A DNA stretch of 64,000 bases from M55B112 sp040903745 (GTDB lineage Bacteria; Bacteroidota; Bacteroidia; Bacteroidales; GCA-2748055), in the NCBI GenBank assembly GCA_040903745.1, contig JBBDUV010000092.1, forward strand, positions 1 to 64,000, given 5' to 3'. The first letter of the stretch is position 1, and every line of letters starts with the position of its first letter. Below, in pieces: positions 1 to 8,964 of this stretch. The position numbers were made by a program, and so were the translations under genes. A model generated the notes under the pieces. That model worked only from the letters and a program-made list of their open reading frames with translations. It was not told the origin of the DNA and did not search any database.

Positions 1-710
1 GTTGCTTATCGACTTGTATGAATTTGACATAGTCCACCATCTTGTATATAGTTTGATGTTTAGGTTTGTTGACACAATGCGCCTTTGTATGCCTAATCAT
101 CATCAGTGCGCACATCATCTCGTAGGCAAGATCTATCTTGGTCTTAAACTCCCGTTCCTCCTCAGGAATCCCTGCCTTCTCGCACCTTTCAGGATCATTA
201 CACCAGTCTTTGGGCAGGTACAGTCTCGCATCAACCATTGAAGCAAAATCTCCATTACTCAAACATCCCATCACAGCAACCTGACTATTAGCAGTTTTTC
301 CAACATTCCCACAGTACTGATGTCCGACCCCCAACGCTCTTATCTCCTTTCTTTTCAACGCCGGTCTCTTCGACAAAAAAACCTGTAAGTTTCATCTTGG
401 GCAATGAATTACCTGTCTGCATCGCCGCGGTATCTATCACTTTCCGGTAGCTCCAGTTAGAATCTGTGATAAAATGCTGCATCTGAAAATAATTGGGATA
501 CAACAAATTATCTGTGATCTGTTCAATGTTACGCCGGTGACTTATCAGTATCCCCTGGGTATAAAGCTGTGCTTTGTCAAAGAACGCCTTCGTCTTGTTA
601 CGGAATATCTCTTGATAATCAGAGAGATAGCTCACTAACCGGTTATGGGCCGCGGTCAGTGTTTTTCCATATTCTTTTGTATCTTTAACTTGTGTTGAAC
701 ATACCTTAAA
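1..710 (-). pseudogene. IS701/IS4-like DDE transposase, frameshifted remnant
   Basis: A GTG-initiated frame from 635 reads like the N-terminal third of an IS701-type DDE transposase: a segment of the YLSDYQEIFRNKTKAF type, then the first catalytic region VEETGVEKKGDKSVG. The frame is also open further upstream to about 710 with family-like residues (YGKTLTAAHNRL), so 635 need not be the true start. At the run of five G (minus strand; about 331-335) the frame shifts. Removing one G restores VGVGHQYCGNVGKTANSQVAV and an open frame to the window edge that includes DARLYLPKDW and EEREFKTKIDLAYEM, as in this family. Beyond that point I no longer recognise the family. Visible: one frameshift. Inference: a dead or programmed-shift element. 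Its 5-prime end and inverted repeats are not identified. Confidence 0.75.
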
Positions 711-735
711 GGTACGAAAATCATGTTTTTCGATG

Positions 736-762
736 CCCCTGAAAATGCAATGTTTTCAGGGG
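736..762 (+). terminator. Perfect hairpin followed by TTTT
   Basis: A ten-base stem CCCCTGAAAA / TTTTCAGGGG encloses a seven-base loop and is followed on the plus strand by TTTT. It lies just upstream of the transposase remnant, so it may block read-through into the element or be part of the element end. No plus-strand gene that it would terminate is visible. Confidence 0.4.
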
Positions 763-1191
763 TTTTATCAACAATTTGTTAATCTGTCAAAGTAGAATTA
801 AGTTATTAACATATATTAGTATATACATAATTCGTGAACGACAATAAAGCCTCATCTGACTGAATATCAATCAGTTTAAAATCCGTAGAAAAATAAAAAT
901 GTTGATTTTATAATAAACTCACGCTAGCAGGATCAATGGACTGATTTAAACTTTCTGCTCTGGTAGAAATGATTTGCCAGGGAAGCATTTATTGTAACCG
1001 ATACATAGAATATGGAACTTCTGGCAACAACCTGACAAAAATTGCCGAAATATCCCTGCTCCAGATCTCCGGCAGAATTATGGAATACATGTAATTTTGC
1101 GTTGTCCAGACATGTATGGTTCTGTGAGAGAGTTGGGGTGTTTCATATATATGATCCAGAATTTATCAGAATACTTTTTTGATGCATCTCA
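763..1191. other. Gene-free stretch
   Basis: About 430 bases, AT-rich, with no supportable coding frame on either strand. At 1071-1094 it carries an imperfect copy (20 of 24 bases) of a sequence also found at 4504-4527, next to other intergenic fragments. It probably contains the 3-prime untranslated part of the aldehyde dehydrogenase transcript, which ends at 1192 on the minus strand. Confidence 0.5.
1071..1094 (+). repeat. Intergenic imperfect repeat, copy 1
   Basis: GGCAGAATTATGGAATACAT plus GTAA matches 4504-4527 at 20 of 24 positions. The 23 bases just before it are also weakly similar between the two sites (about 15 of 23). Both copies lie downstream of minus-strand genes. This may be a decayed dispersed element; it is too short for a firm call. 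Confidence 0.35.
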
Positions 1192-2556
1192 TCATCCAAC
1201 ACACACCGTTTTAATATTCACAAATTCTTTTATACCAAAATATGAAAGTTCCCGGCCATATCCGCTATCCTTTATTCCACCGAAAGGTAAGCGTGGGTCG
1301 GACTTTACAAGGCTATTTACAAAACAGCTACCAGCTTGCAGTTCCTTTACCGCAATACGTTCACCTTTGTTAACATCGTTGGTAAACACCGCTGACCCCA
1401 AACCAAACTGACTGTCATTTGCTATTCGGATGGCATCTTGCTCATCTTTTGCTATAATAATTGATGCTACGGGCCCGAACAATTCCTCATCATAGGCTGG
1501 CATTCCGGGTTGAACGTTTGTCAACACAGTGGGAGGATACCATGCTCCTTTTTTCTTCAGCTTCTCGCCTCCGAGCAAACATTGAGCTCCCTTTTTAATG
1601 CTTTCTGCTACCTGTTGGTGCAACTCATCTCGCAAGTCATTGCGGGCCTGAGGACCGATATCATTTTGTTCATCCAATGGGTCTCCCATTTTTTTCTTTT
1701 TCATATTTTGCACAAAAAATTGCTCAAATTTTTCTTTTACAGATTCAACTACAATAAATCGCTTGGCTGCTATGCAACTTTGTCCACTGTTAATTAGTCT
1801 GCTGTTCACGCATGTGTAAGTAGCCATCTCCAAATCGGCATCTTCCAAGATCAAATAGGGATCGCTGCCACCGAGTTCCAGCACAGTTTTCTTTAACATG
1901 GATCCCGCTTTTTTTGCTACAGCCCGACCGGCCGGAACGCTGCCGGTCAAGGTAACAGCCTGTACAATAGGATGTTCAATAACTTCATCTACCCTTGAAC
2001 TTCCGATTTTAAGCGTTCGGAACAGGTAGTCCGGGAAACCGGCTTGCCGAAAGACATCTTCAATAGCCAGTGCACACCCTGTTACATTTGAGGCATGCTT
2101 CAGAACTCCCGTATTTCCGGCCATCAGGGAGGGGGCTGCAAAGCGAAATACTTGCCAAAATGGGAAGTTCCAGGGCATAATGGCCAGGACAACTCCCAAT
2201 GGCTGATAAGTGACAAAACTTTTGGAAGCATCAGATTCAATTAATTCATCCTGCAAAAACTGCTCAGCATAGTCTGCATAATAATCACAGGTCCAGGCAC
2301 ATTTCTCAATTTCAGATCGACCACCTGCCAAAGGCTTGCCCATTTCATTGGCCATCAAGTTTGCGTATTCTTCCGGATGTTCCCGCAATACTTCGGCGGC
2401 CCTCTTCATGAGTTTAGCGCGGTGAGAGAACCCGGTTTGCCTCCATTCAGAAAATGCATTCTGGCTATGATGCAATATTTTGTCTATTTCATCCTGCGTG
2501 TGTTCACCATATTTTTTCAGGATCTCTTCGTTAATCGGGTTTATTGAAGTTAACAT
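1192..2556 (-). CDS. NAD(P)-dependent aldehyde dehydrogenase, succinate-semialdehyde type
   Basis: A 454-residue enzyme of the aldehyde dehydrogenase superfamily, which oxidises an aldehyde to the carboxylic acid with NAD(P)+. Visible landmarks are PWNFP (Asn130, oxyanion hole), the coenzyme-binding region with TGSVPAGRAV near 204, the general-base Glu227 in LELGG, and the catalytic Cys261 in NSGQSCIAAKR. The C-terminal substrate loop has LPFGGIKDSGYGREL. The length and the QSC(I/V)AAKR context resemble the short YneI/GabD1-type succinate-semialdehyde dehydrogenases, so gamma-aminobutyrate or succinate-semialdehyde metabolism is likely; the substrate is an inference. It appears monocistronic, with no aminotransferase alongside. 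Confidence 0.9.
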   Translation of the reverse strand: MLTSINPINEEILKKYGEHTQDEIDKILHHSQNAFSEWRQTGFSHRAKLMKRAAEVLREHPEEYANLMANEMGKPLAGGRSEIEKCAWTCDYYADYAEQFLQDELIESDASKSFVTYQPLGVVLAIMPWNFPFWQVFRFAAPSLMAGNTGVLKHASNVTGCALAIEDVFRQAGFPDYLFRTLKIGSSRVDEVIEHPIVQAVTLTGSVPAGRAVAKKAGSMLKKTVLELGGSDPYLILEDADLEMATYTCVNSRLINSGQSCIAAKRFIVVESVKEKFEQFFVQNMKKKKMGDPLDEQNDIGPQARNDLRDELHQQVAESIKKGAQCLLGGEKLKKKGAWYPPTVLTNVQPGMPAYDEELFGPVASIIIAKDEQDAIRIANDSQFGLGSAVFTNDVNKGERIAVKELQAGSCFVNSLVKSDPRLPFGGIKDSGYGRELSYFGIKEFVNIKTVCVG

Positions 2557-2678
2557 ATCATAAGTATTTAAGATTTATGATTTCAATATGCAGCTATTTT
2601 TTTTTTAAAAGCATTAGAATGGATTGCTATATGGGCCTGACCGAAATTTCAATGCAAATTCATTCGAAAAAAAACTCT

Positions 2679-4313
2679 TTAATTCCTTAATTCACTTTTT
2701 GTGATTTTTTTCTCAAATACCTTTTCATTGTCAATGTTCCATATCTCATAAACAAGATAGGGGTCAACTGCATCTGTATTGAATACCATTTTCCCGAAAG
2801 AATTTTTGCCATTGTAACAAAACTCAGCTTCATGCAGGCATCGATGCGTATGGGTGTTTGTAAGCTTAGAGCTCTCAAATTCATACATCGGGTAGCCATT
2901 TTCTCTTTCAATCATCCACAGATCAGACCTGTGCCTGTCGGCTGAAATCAATACAACACCTTCAATATTATTGTCATAAATAAAATCAAATATTTCGTCT
3001 CTTTCATTTTTATAGCCTCGCCAGTGGTCGTAACGTCCTTCCATTCCCCCTTTGGCAGCATAGGACCAGGGTACAGGAGAAGCGATAACCTTGAATGCTG
3101 CATTTGAATTCAACAGGCTCTCTTTCAGCCACTCTTTTTGAACAGGACCCAGCATGGAGAGATTGGAAGTGGTATCATCCACATTGCTGCCTTCCCGGTA
3201 GTAGCGGCCATCAAGCATAAAAAAATCGACATCGGCTATGTTAAAATCGAACCATACTCCGGGCTGCTCCCTTCCAAATCCATAACTGATATTGGCCCAT
3301 TGATCCTTGAATGTTTCCCATACGGGTGTCTTCCAGGCAGGCTCGTTAATCTTTGGACCGCCATAATCGTCATTATCTGCAAAATCATGATCATCCCAGA
3401 TGGCATATATTGGTGTGTGGCTCACCATCTCCCTCCATTCCTGCTCAGACTGACGCTGATGATAACAATACTCCTGGATATATGGGTGCTCTGGGTAGTC
3501 GATATAAACATTATCTCCAAGCATGAACAGACCATTAAGATTGTGGCTGGAAATTGAGGTCCACATATGACTGTACCATGGTATGTAGGCAGCACCCCCA
3601 CCAAAGGCCACTTCAAATTCAGCGGATTGATATGCTGATGGTTGGGTTTTGAAGGAATAAACATCAGTCAATTCCTGATCATCGATAATCAATTTATAAT
3701 AGTAGTCCGAATCAGGGGCCAATCCCTCAACAAGAATCTGTACAGCATGCCCGTTTTCAAAGCGGGCCCGGTCTCTGCTAGAATAAACTGGTTGGTTAAA
3801 TGACCTGTCAGCAGATAACACAAACTGCACGTCAGATTCACCGGCAGTTCTTGCCCAGAAAATAGCTTTGGTATCAAAAACATTTCCAAGCATCGGACCA
3901 TGAACCAGTTTTATGTCCTGTTTTTGAACCCATTTCTGGTATTTTTGTGAATTATACAGATTCTCAAAAAACGGATATGGACCAGCTACAAATCTCTCTT
4001 TTGGCAATCCCGCTTCAGTGGCTTTTTGCAGATAATACATTGCAGAATCGATATCATTAAGCTTTGTATGAGCTACAGCCAGAACGTAATAGGCCTCTGC
4101 GTCCTCTCCCTGTGCATGGGCATGCTGAATGGAAATCCGGGGATCCCCATATTTAATCTCCAGCAGGTATTGGGTAGTTCCACATTTGCGCTGATACCAG
4201 GAACTATCATTCATATTGTGGACAAGTTCAGGCATAGAAGCGTTCTCGCCTGGCCATGGATTACAGGCAAACAACGCTAAAAAAAGCGGGAGTAATGGAA
4301 TTAGAAATTTCAT
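2679..4313 (-). CDS. PhoD-like metallophosphatase lipoprotein with TPR-like N-terminus
   Basis: A 544-residue predicted lipoprotein: hydrophobic signal with lipobox LFAC (Cys17). Residues about 60-110 look like a short helical repeat segment (EAYYVLAVAHTKLNDIDSAMYYLQKA). A fibronectin-like strand region follows (about 150-225, ending in DSDYYYKLIIDD). From about 235 comes the PhoD/alkaline phosphatase D catalytic domain, with metal-ligand motifs GDNVYID, IWDDHDFADND and SADRHRS. PhoD enzymes hydrolyse phosphodiesters or phosphomonoesters outside the cytoplasm using metal ions. The TPR plus PhoD arrangement on a lipid anchor suggests a periplasm-facing or surface enzyme; the substrate is unknown. 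It has its own transcription unit, upstream of the aldehyde dehydrogenase gene. Confidence 0.85.
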   Translation of the reverse strand: MKFLIPLLPLFLALFACNPWPGENASMPELVHNMNDSSWYQRKCGTTQYLLEIKYGDPRISIQHAHAQGEDAEAYYVLAVAHTKLNDIDSAMYYLQKATEAGLPKERFVAGPYPFFENLYNSQKYQKWVQKQDIKLVHGPMLGNVFDTKAIFWARTAGESDVQFVLSADRSFNQPVYSSRDRARFENGHAVQILVEGLAPDSDYYYKLIIDDQELTDVYSFKTQPSAYQSAEFEVAFGGGAAYIPWYSHMWTSISSHNLNGLFMLGDNVYIDYPEHPYIQEYCYHQRQSEQEWREMVSHTPIYAIWDDHDFADNDDYGGPKINEPAWKTPVWETFKDQWANISYGFGREQPGVWFDFNIADVDFFMLDGRYYREGSNVDDTTSNLSMLGPVQKEWLKESLLNSNAAFKVIASPVPWSYAAKGGMEGRYDHWRGYKNERDEIFDFIYDNNIEGVVLISADRHRSDLWMIERENGYPMYEFESSKLTNTHTHRCLHEAEFCYNGKNSFGKMVFNTDAVDPYLVYEIWNIDNEKVFEKKITKSELRN

Positions 4314-4503
4314 AGTTTATTTTTTTTAGTTAGGATATTTATGAAATCATCAAGTGGATAGCCTGACAGATTTTAAAACCCATTTCTTGTTATGATTTAC
4401 ACAAAGATAGACTTTTTAATTTCTGTATTAAAGTCAGTTTCTTTGAGGAACTATACGTAGATGATCCAGAATCAAATTCAACTTCTGCCTGCCCAGGGTT
4501 TCA

Positions 4504-4527
4504 GGCAGGATCATGGAAACCATGTAA
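4504..4527 (+). repeat. Intergenic imperfect repeat, copy 2
   Basis: GGCAGGATCATGGAAACCAT plus GTAA, 20 of 24 identical to 1071-1094. It is preceded by CTGCCTGC and CAGGCAGG, which can pair with each other. A similar CTGCCTG/CAGGCAG palindrome lies at 16916-16929. Confidence 0.35.
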
Positions 4528-4532
4528 AAAAA

Positions 4533-4556
4533 GAGGTTGCCTCTAAAGACAACCTC
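4533..4556 (-). terminator. Rho-independent terminator of the clpS-nfeD-floA unit
   Basis: On the minus strand a GAGGTTG / CAACCTC stem with a ten-base loop is followed directly by seven T. It is in the right orientation to end the transcript coming from floA, about 200 bases past its stop codon. Confidence 0.75.
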
Positions 4557-4753
4557 CTCCATTTGTAAGAACACGAGATATGGTAAAACTATGCGGATTG
4601 CATTCCCGGGAGAGAAGTGGCTATTAAATCAACTGCTTCCTTTTTCTCGATTTTATTCTGCTCCCGCAGTACTGTTTGCTTTTGGTATTGGACACAATCA
4701 AACCTATTCTGTGTATCCGGATTGGCAAACATGATCTTCCTTGCACCAAATCC

Positions 4754-5758
4754 CTATTTCCTCTTATCGTCCGAACTGGTACCTGAGCCTTTGCCTGTCC
4801 CTTTCGAGATCGAGTCCCTCATGGTTGTATCGGCCTCAATATTCTTGAATTTATAGTAGTCCATGATACCGAGGTTGCCGCTTCTGAATGCCTCTGCCAT
4901 CGCCAGTGGTATCTCAACCTCAGCTTCAATAACCTTCGCCCTGGCCTCCTGTGCCTTGGCCTTCATCTCCTGCTCAGTAGCAACAGCCATCGCTCTCCGC
5001 TCCTCTGCTTTCGCCTGTGCAATATTTTTGTCAGCATTCGCCTGATCCATCTGCAGCACGGCACCAATATTTTTGCCGATATCTATATCAGCAATATCGA
5101 TCGACAGAATCTCAAATGCAGTTCCTGCATCCAATCCTTTCTCGAGCACTGTACGAGAAATAAAATCAGGATTCTCCAGCACCTCCTTGTGCGACACCGC
5201 CGAACCGATCGACGAGACGATCCCTTCACCCACGCGGGCCAGCACCGTCTCCTCGCCTGCTCCACCAACCAATTGCTTGATCGAGGCCCGCACGGTTACC
5301 CTGGCCTTGGCAATCAACTGGATCCCATCCTTTGCCACAGCAGTCACCGGTGGTGTATTAATCACCTTCGGATTCACCGACATCTGCACCGCCTCCAGCA
5401 CATCCCTTCCTGCCAGGTCAATGGCCGTTGCCATATTGTACTCCAGGTCAATGTTCGCCTTATTGGCCGACACCAGTGCATGTACCACCTGCTCGACATG
5501 TCCGCCGGCAAGATAATGTGCCTCCAGTGCATCGCGCTTGATCTCAATGAGTCCGGCCTTATAGGCCTCAATCATCGATCGCACAATCACAGTGGGGGGC
5601 ACTTTTCTCCAGCGCATCAGGATGAGTTGCAACAGTGAGATCCTGACGCCAGACAGGAGTGCGGTAAACCACAATCCGATCGGGATGAAATAGAGAATAA
5701 TCCAAAGGCCAATAATACTGGCCACAACAATAATGATCCACGAAAAATCCATTTCCAT
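4754..5758 (-). CDS. floA: Flotillin-like protein FloA
   Basis: A 334-residue member of the UPF0365/YqfA family of bacterial flotillins, scaffold proteins of functional membrane microdomains. An N-terminal hydrophobic hairpin (about residues 6-40) anchors it at the inner face of the membrane. The SPFH-like part follows (KVPPTVIVRSMIEAYKAG, about 52-75). A long Ala/Glu-rich coiled coil (about 240-295, AQAKAEERRAMAVATEQEMKA) mediates oligomerisation. The length matches the family. It follows nfeD by six bases, the usual partner in the nfeD-floA pair. The C-terminus is short, polar and lysine-rich. Confidence 0.95.
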   Translation of the reverse strand: MEMDFSWIIIVVASIIGLWIILYFIPIGLWFTALLSGVRISLLQLILMRWRKVPPTVIVRSMIEAYKAGLIEIKRDALEAHYLAGGHVEQVVHALVSANKANIDLEYNMATAIDLAGRDVLEAVQMSVNPKVINTPPVTAVAKDGIQLIAKARVTVRASIKQLVGGAGEETVLARVGEGIVSSIGSAVSHKEVLENPDFISRTVLEKGLDAGTAFEILSIDIADIDIGKNIGAVLQMDQANADKNIAQAKAEERRAMAVATEQEMKAKAQEARAKVIEAEVEIPLAMAEAFRSGNLGIMDYYKFKNIEADTTMRDSISKGTGKGSGTSSDDKRK

Positions 5759-5764
5759 AACTAT

Positions 5765-6229
5765 TTATTTTTTAAGTTTTACTTTAATAACCGTACCTTC
5801 AATTCCTACAACCACAACCGGTTTGTGTTCATCCACATACCCCTCTATCGACCTCGCTTCACGGATCTTCCCTTTGATCATGATCTTGCCCATCGATGCC
5901 AGCCTCGTAACCGTCTCCCCCTCATCTCCCTTCTGAATACCATCTGCCAGCAAATCCTCATGCACCGTTCCCGTCACATTCGTATTGAGCATAAAACGCT
6001 TCCACGTTCGCGCGCGAAGCGAAAAAGCGATCACAAATATACTCAATAATAGTGTTCCGATAAGAAACCATATACCGGTGGTCGTACCGTAATCTTCAAA
6101 TGCCTTGTAGACTCCGAGAACGGTGAGAGCCAATCCCCCGATCCCCGCGATGGTAATCCCCGGAACCAGCATGAACTCAATCACAAACAGGAGAATTCCC
6201 AGGATGATCAGAAGAATAATTATTGTCAT
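5765..6229 (-). CDS. NfeD family membrane protein
   Basis: A 154-residue short-form NfeD protein lacking the ClpP-like protease domain of long NfeD. About three transmembrane segments occupy residues 1-75 (for example ILLIILGILLFVIEFMLVPG). They are followed by the soluble NfeD OB-fold domain from about 80 (TGTVHEDLLADG, MIKGKIREARS, KPVVVVGIEGTVIKVK). Short NfeD proteins are found beside flotillin-type genes and are thought to act with them in membrane organisation. Here it lies directly upstream of floA and downstream of clpS, so the three are probably cotranscribed. Confidence 0.9.
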   Translation of the reverse strand: MTIIILLIILGILLFVIEFMLVPGITIAGIGGLALTVLGVYKAFEDYGTTTGIWFLIGTLLLSIFVIAFSLRARTWKRFMLNTNVTGTVHEDLLADGIQKGDEGETVTRLASMGKIMIKGKIREARSIEGYVDEHKPVVVVGIEGTVIKVKLKK

Positions 6230-6240
6230 TCTTTACCTAT

Positions 6241-6522
6241 TTATTCGATTGTTGCACTTAATCCGCGGGCCACCAGCTCCTTTCTGGCCAGTTTTAGCTC
6301 ACCCACCCCTCCATGTAAAACCTCACATTTACCTTTATAGTGTGTGATCATGGCACACTGCTCCGCCTGCAGAATCGTATGTGCGCATACCTCTTCCAGC
6401 GTCTCCATAACGAATTCAAACGAATTTACATCGTCATTATGCAACACCAAAACAGAAACATTTTGTGTATGTTCCTGTTCAGATTCACGTTTACCCGGTT
6501 TGCCGGAAAAATTACTGTCCAT
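6241..6522 (-). CDS. clpS: ATP-dependent Clp protease adaptor ClpS
   Basis: A 93-residue ClpS, which delivers N-degron substrates to ClpAP. The diagnostic motif VLHNDDVNSFEFVM is present (Asn-Asp-Asp for N-end amino-group recognition), followed by HTILQAEQCAMITHYKGKCEV, whose helix binds the ClpA N-domain. The N-terminal tail of about 23 residues is polar, as expected for the tail that engages ClpA. It is the first gene of a probable clpS-nfeD-floA operon, 11 bases before nfeD. A TATATTTG box (plus-strand complement at 6540-6547) could be its -7 promoter element, but I see no clear -33 element. Confidence 0.95.
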   Translation of the reverse strand: MDSNFSGKPGKRESEQEHTQNVSVLVLHNDDVNSFEFVMETLEEVCAHTILQAEQCAMITHYKGKCEVLHGGVGELKLARKELVARGLSATIE

Positions 6523-6646
6523 TGAATTTCTAATCTATTCAAATATATAAAAAGAAATTATTATCCCACCGATTCTTAGTATCTTTTCTTATAAAATTGT
6601 TTATCCAACATGCAATCATTCTCAAAACACTTCAAAAATAAGCTTT

Positions 6647-8803
6647 TCAGGGAAGGGGCTCTTCAAGGTTTCTGGCCTTTTCAAGCGACATACTGCGGCC
6701 ATTATAATATGCCACAATAAACGCATCTGCAAATCCGGCTGCCCGCACTTTCGGCAACGCCCTGCTCACATCTTCATACCTGCTGAATGAGCCAACGTAG
6801 TATTTCGTCAGGTTGCGCTCCGGCAAGGTCTCAGCCGTAACGGGCGTCAACCCCCCAAATGCATCATATGCCACCTTTTTCGAAAAAACTCCCAGCTGAA
6901 TCCTGTAAAAAGTGCCTCCGGGGATCGCCATATTTGCCGGGACGGGAGTGTTGGCGGAATAGGGCGAACGGTCCAGGATCTCAAAGCTGTTCAAACCCGG
7001 GGGATCGCCACGCATATCCTCAACTACCTCATTTACCGGGGGATCGCTTCTCTCATCCTCAACTGCCTCAGTTACCGGGGGATCGCTACTCCTCTCTGCA
7101 GGTAAAAGTTTTTCCGCGCGATCGCTGCTCTTCTCCTCAGCAGCACCAGGCTCAGCATCCTTCTCGTTTCCACTGTTCTCCATATCTGCCGGCCGGTCAT
7201 TAAACACCTCTTTTGCCTTCTCATTGATCCGGTCGGGCTGCTCCACGAACCGGTAGACGGTCATATCATTGATCACCGTGTCCAATTCAATCGCTGCCGG
7301 CATCTCTCCGGAAACATACTCGTTAACCAGAGCAAAAAAACCATCTGCCACCGCCCGCTCCTCATCAGCCCTCTTCTCCCACACCATGATCTGTTTCTGA
7401 TATATCCAGCGGTCGTTGGGATCATCCGAATCGCGCACCTTCAACCGGGCGTCCATTGCCAGCTCGACAAGCGAATCGGAGGCCGACTGGTGCCTGAGTG
7501 CATTGAAGACCAACTGGTCATACTGCTGATCATGCACTTCCCCTGCCCCCTCATCCATATCGTCCTGGATCTCCGGCTCAACAGTTTCCGCCGCTTCACC
7601 TGCGCCCTCCCCGGACAACTCCGGCGATCCCCCGTTACCATCAAAAAGTGTGCGATAGGCTTCGTAATCCCTCCGTGCATCGGCTGCAACGTTCCCGAGG
7701 TTGGCGATCTTCCTGATCTCCTCCGGGGTCCGGCTGGTGAGGGTCTGCTTGGGCTCGCTGAGATGAACACTGTAAACTGCTACTGCGGAATCGGACGACT
7801 GCCGGGCGGAGAAGAAAATAACCTTTCCGAGGTCCGATCCCGGTAACAGCAGATAATCATCAAAAGCGGAATTAACCGGGAAGCCCAGGTTGATCGGCTC
7901 CGACCATTCGCCCCGGCTTTCATCAAAATGTGAACGGAAGAGGTCGAATCCGCCAATCCCCTCTCTTCCGTTGGTGGCAAAATAAATATCACGGCCAACC
8001 GGATCATAGTAAGGCAGTATCTCATCCTGATCGGTATTCAGTACATCAACCGACTTTATATCAACCCATTTTCCTGTGGCTGAATTCTTTGCCTGCATGA
8101 TCTGGAACCCGTTTTTTCCAGACCTGTCCAGTCCGGAAAAAAAGACGAGATCTCCACGTCCAACTTTTTCAGGCATAAACATCAGGCAGTTCAGGTCGTC
8201 ACGCTCCTCATTGAGGGAAAATAATTCATCCGGCTTAACGGTAAGATGTCCCCCTTTCATTTTGATCTGTGAATACTGATCAGGATCATTGAGGTCCATA
8301 AAAGTAACACTCTCAACGTCGAATGGATTATAGGAGGAGGTGACCTGCATGGCATATACCACTGAGCTGATAAGTAGTTTTGTGTTCTTCTCCCGGGCCA
8401 TCTTCCTGGAAGCGGCCCTGTCGAATTCGACAAAAGACTTTCTGGCCCTTTCAAAATCATACAATTTCCGGTGGGCCTCTCCGAGGTAATAGAAAACATC
8501 GGGCGGTACACCCCGCGACGATGCAAAGTGGAGCAACTCCACAGCCTGATTCAGGTCCCTGTTCAGCCCAACCTTACAGATGCCGGCATAGTACCGGTAC
8601 ATCGGATCCATAGGAAACTGCGCGATCAATTTCAAAAAATCGGATTCAGCAGCTGCATACGCTTCATTATTAAAATATTCAATAGCCCTGGCTTTAAATG
8701 CAGGCACCTTATGTTCGGGGATCTGTGCACCCAGCTCCAATATCCCTGCCAGTGACAAGGCAAAAAGCAGAGAGAATAGCCGTGTGAAAATTATTCTAAA
8801 CAT
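6647..8803 (-). CDS. TPR/PD40 envelope protein with C-terminal SPOR domain
   Basis: A 718-residue exported protein. It has a signal peptide (about 1-28, ending near LGAQ) and helical TPR-like repeats (about 30-130, AIEYFNNEAYAAAESDFLKL). A PD40/TolB-like beta-propeller segment follows (about 195-350: DLVFFSGLDRSGKNGFQIMQA, GRDIYFATNGREGIGGFDLF). Then come a long acidic, low-complexity linker containing repeats of the form RSDPPV(N/T)E and a SPOR domain in the last 90 residues (YRIQLGVFSKKVAYDAF ... YYVGSFSRYEDV). SPOR domains bind denuded septal peptidoglycan, while the TPR plus PD40 portion resembles T9SS PorE-type proteins, though here SPOR replaces the OmpA domain. Role: probably a peptidoglycan-to-outer-membrane linker. 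Confidence 0.8.
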   Translation of the reverse strand: MFRIIFTRLFSLLFALSLAGILELGAQIPEHKVPAFKARAIEYFNNEAYAAAESDFLKLIAQFPMDPMYRYYAGICKVGLNRDLNQAVELLHFASSRGVPPDVFYYLGEAHRKLYDFERARKSFVEFDRAASRKMAREKNTKLLISSVVYAMQVTSSYNPFDVESVTFMDLNDPDQYSQIKMKGGHLTVKPDELFSLNEERDDLNCLMFMPEKVGRGDLVFFSGLDRSGKNGFQIMQAKNSATGKWVDIKSVDVLNTDQDEILPYYDPVGRDIYFATNGREGIGGFDLFRSHFDESRGEWSEPINLGFPVNSAFDDYLLLPGSDLGKVIFFSARQSSDSAVAVYSVHLSEPKQTLTSRTPEEIRKIANLGNVAADARRDYEAYRTLFDGNGGSPELSGEGAGEAAETVEPEIQDDMDEGAGEVHDQQYDQLVFNALRHQSASDSLVELAMDARLKVRDSDDPNDRWIYQKQIMVWEKRADEERAVADGFFALVNEYVSGEMPAAIELDTVINDMTVYRFVEQPDRINEKAKEVFNDRPADMENSGNEKDAEPGAAEEKSSDRAEKLLPAERSSDPPVTEAVEDERSDPPVNEVVEDMRGDPPGLNSFEILDRSPYSANTPVPANMAIPGGTFYRIQLGVFSKKVAYDAFGGLTPVTAETLPERNLTKYYVGSFSRYEDVSRALPKVRAAGFADAFIVAYYNGRSMSLEKARNLEEPLP

Positions 8804-8964
8804 ATTGTTGTTCCAACTGTTTTAACGGGTGTGCAATCTTTTTTTAAAACAGTCAAAAATACAAATATTAATTCATTATTTTTCCGGCAGATTGTTAATA
8901 AACTCTGGAGCAATCAGCCCTCAATTAAACATAAACTTTTTAATTTTACAGATACAAAGAAATT

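Larger units (their letters stand above)
4314..4753. other. Gene-free stretch with terminator and repeat
   Basis: About 440 bases between the PhoD-like gene and floA, both on the minus strand. It holds the imperfect repeat at 4504-4527 and the hairpin at 4533-4556. The roughly 200 bases from 4557 to 4753 are the 3-prime region of the floA transcript, with no gene I can support. Confidence 0.5.

Noticed and set aside
2..241. 79-codon plus-strand frame at the window start
   Set aside because: It is the antisense of the transposase remnant, which has clear family motifs on the minus strand.
7800..8500. Several long antisense frames within the TPR/PD40/SPOR gene
   Set aside because: They are shadows of a GC-richer coding region; the sense frame carries clear domains throughout.
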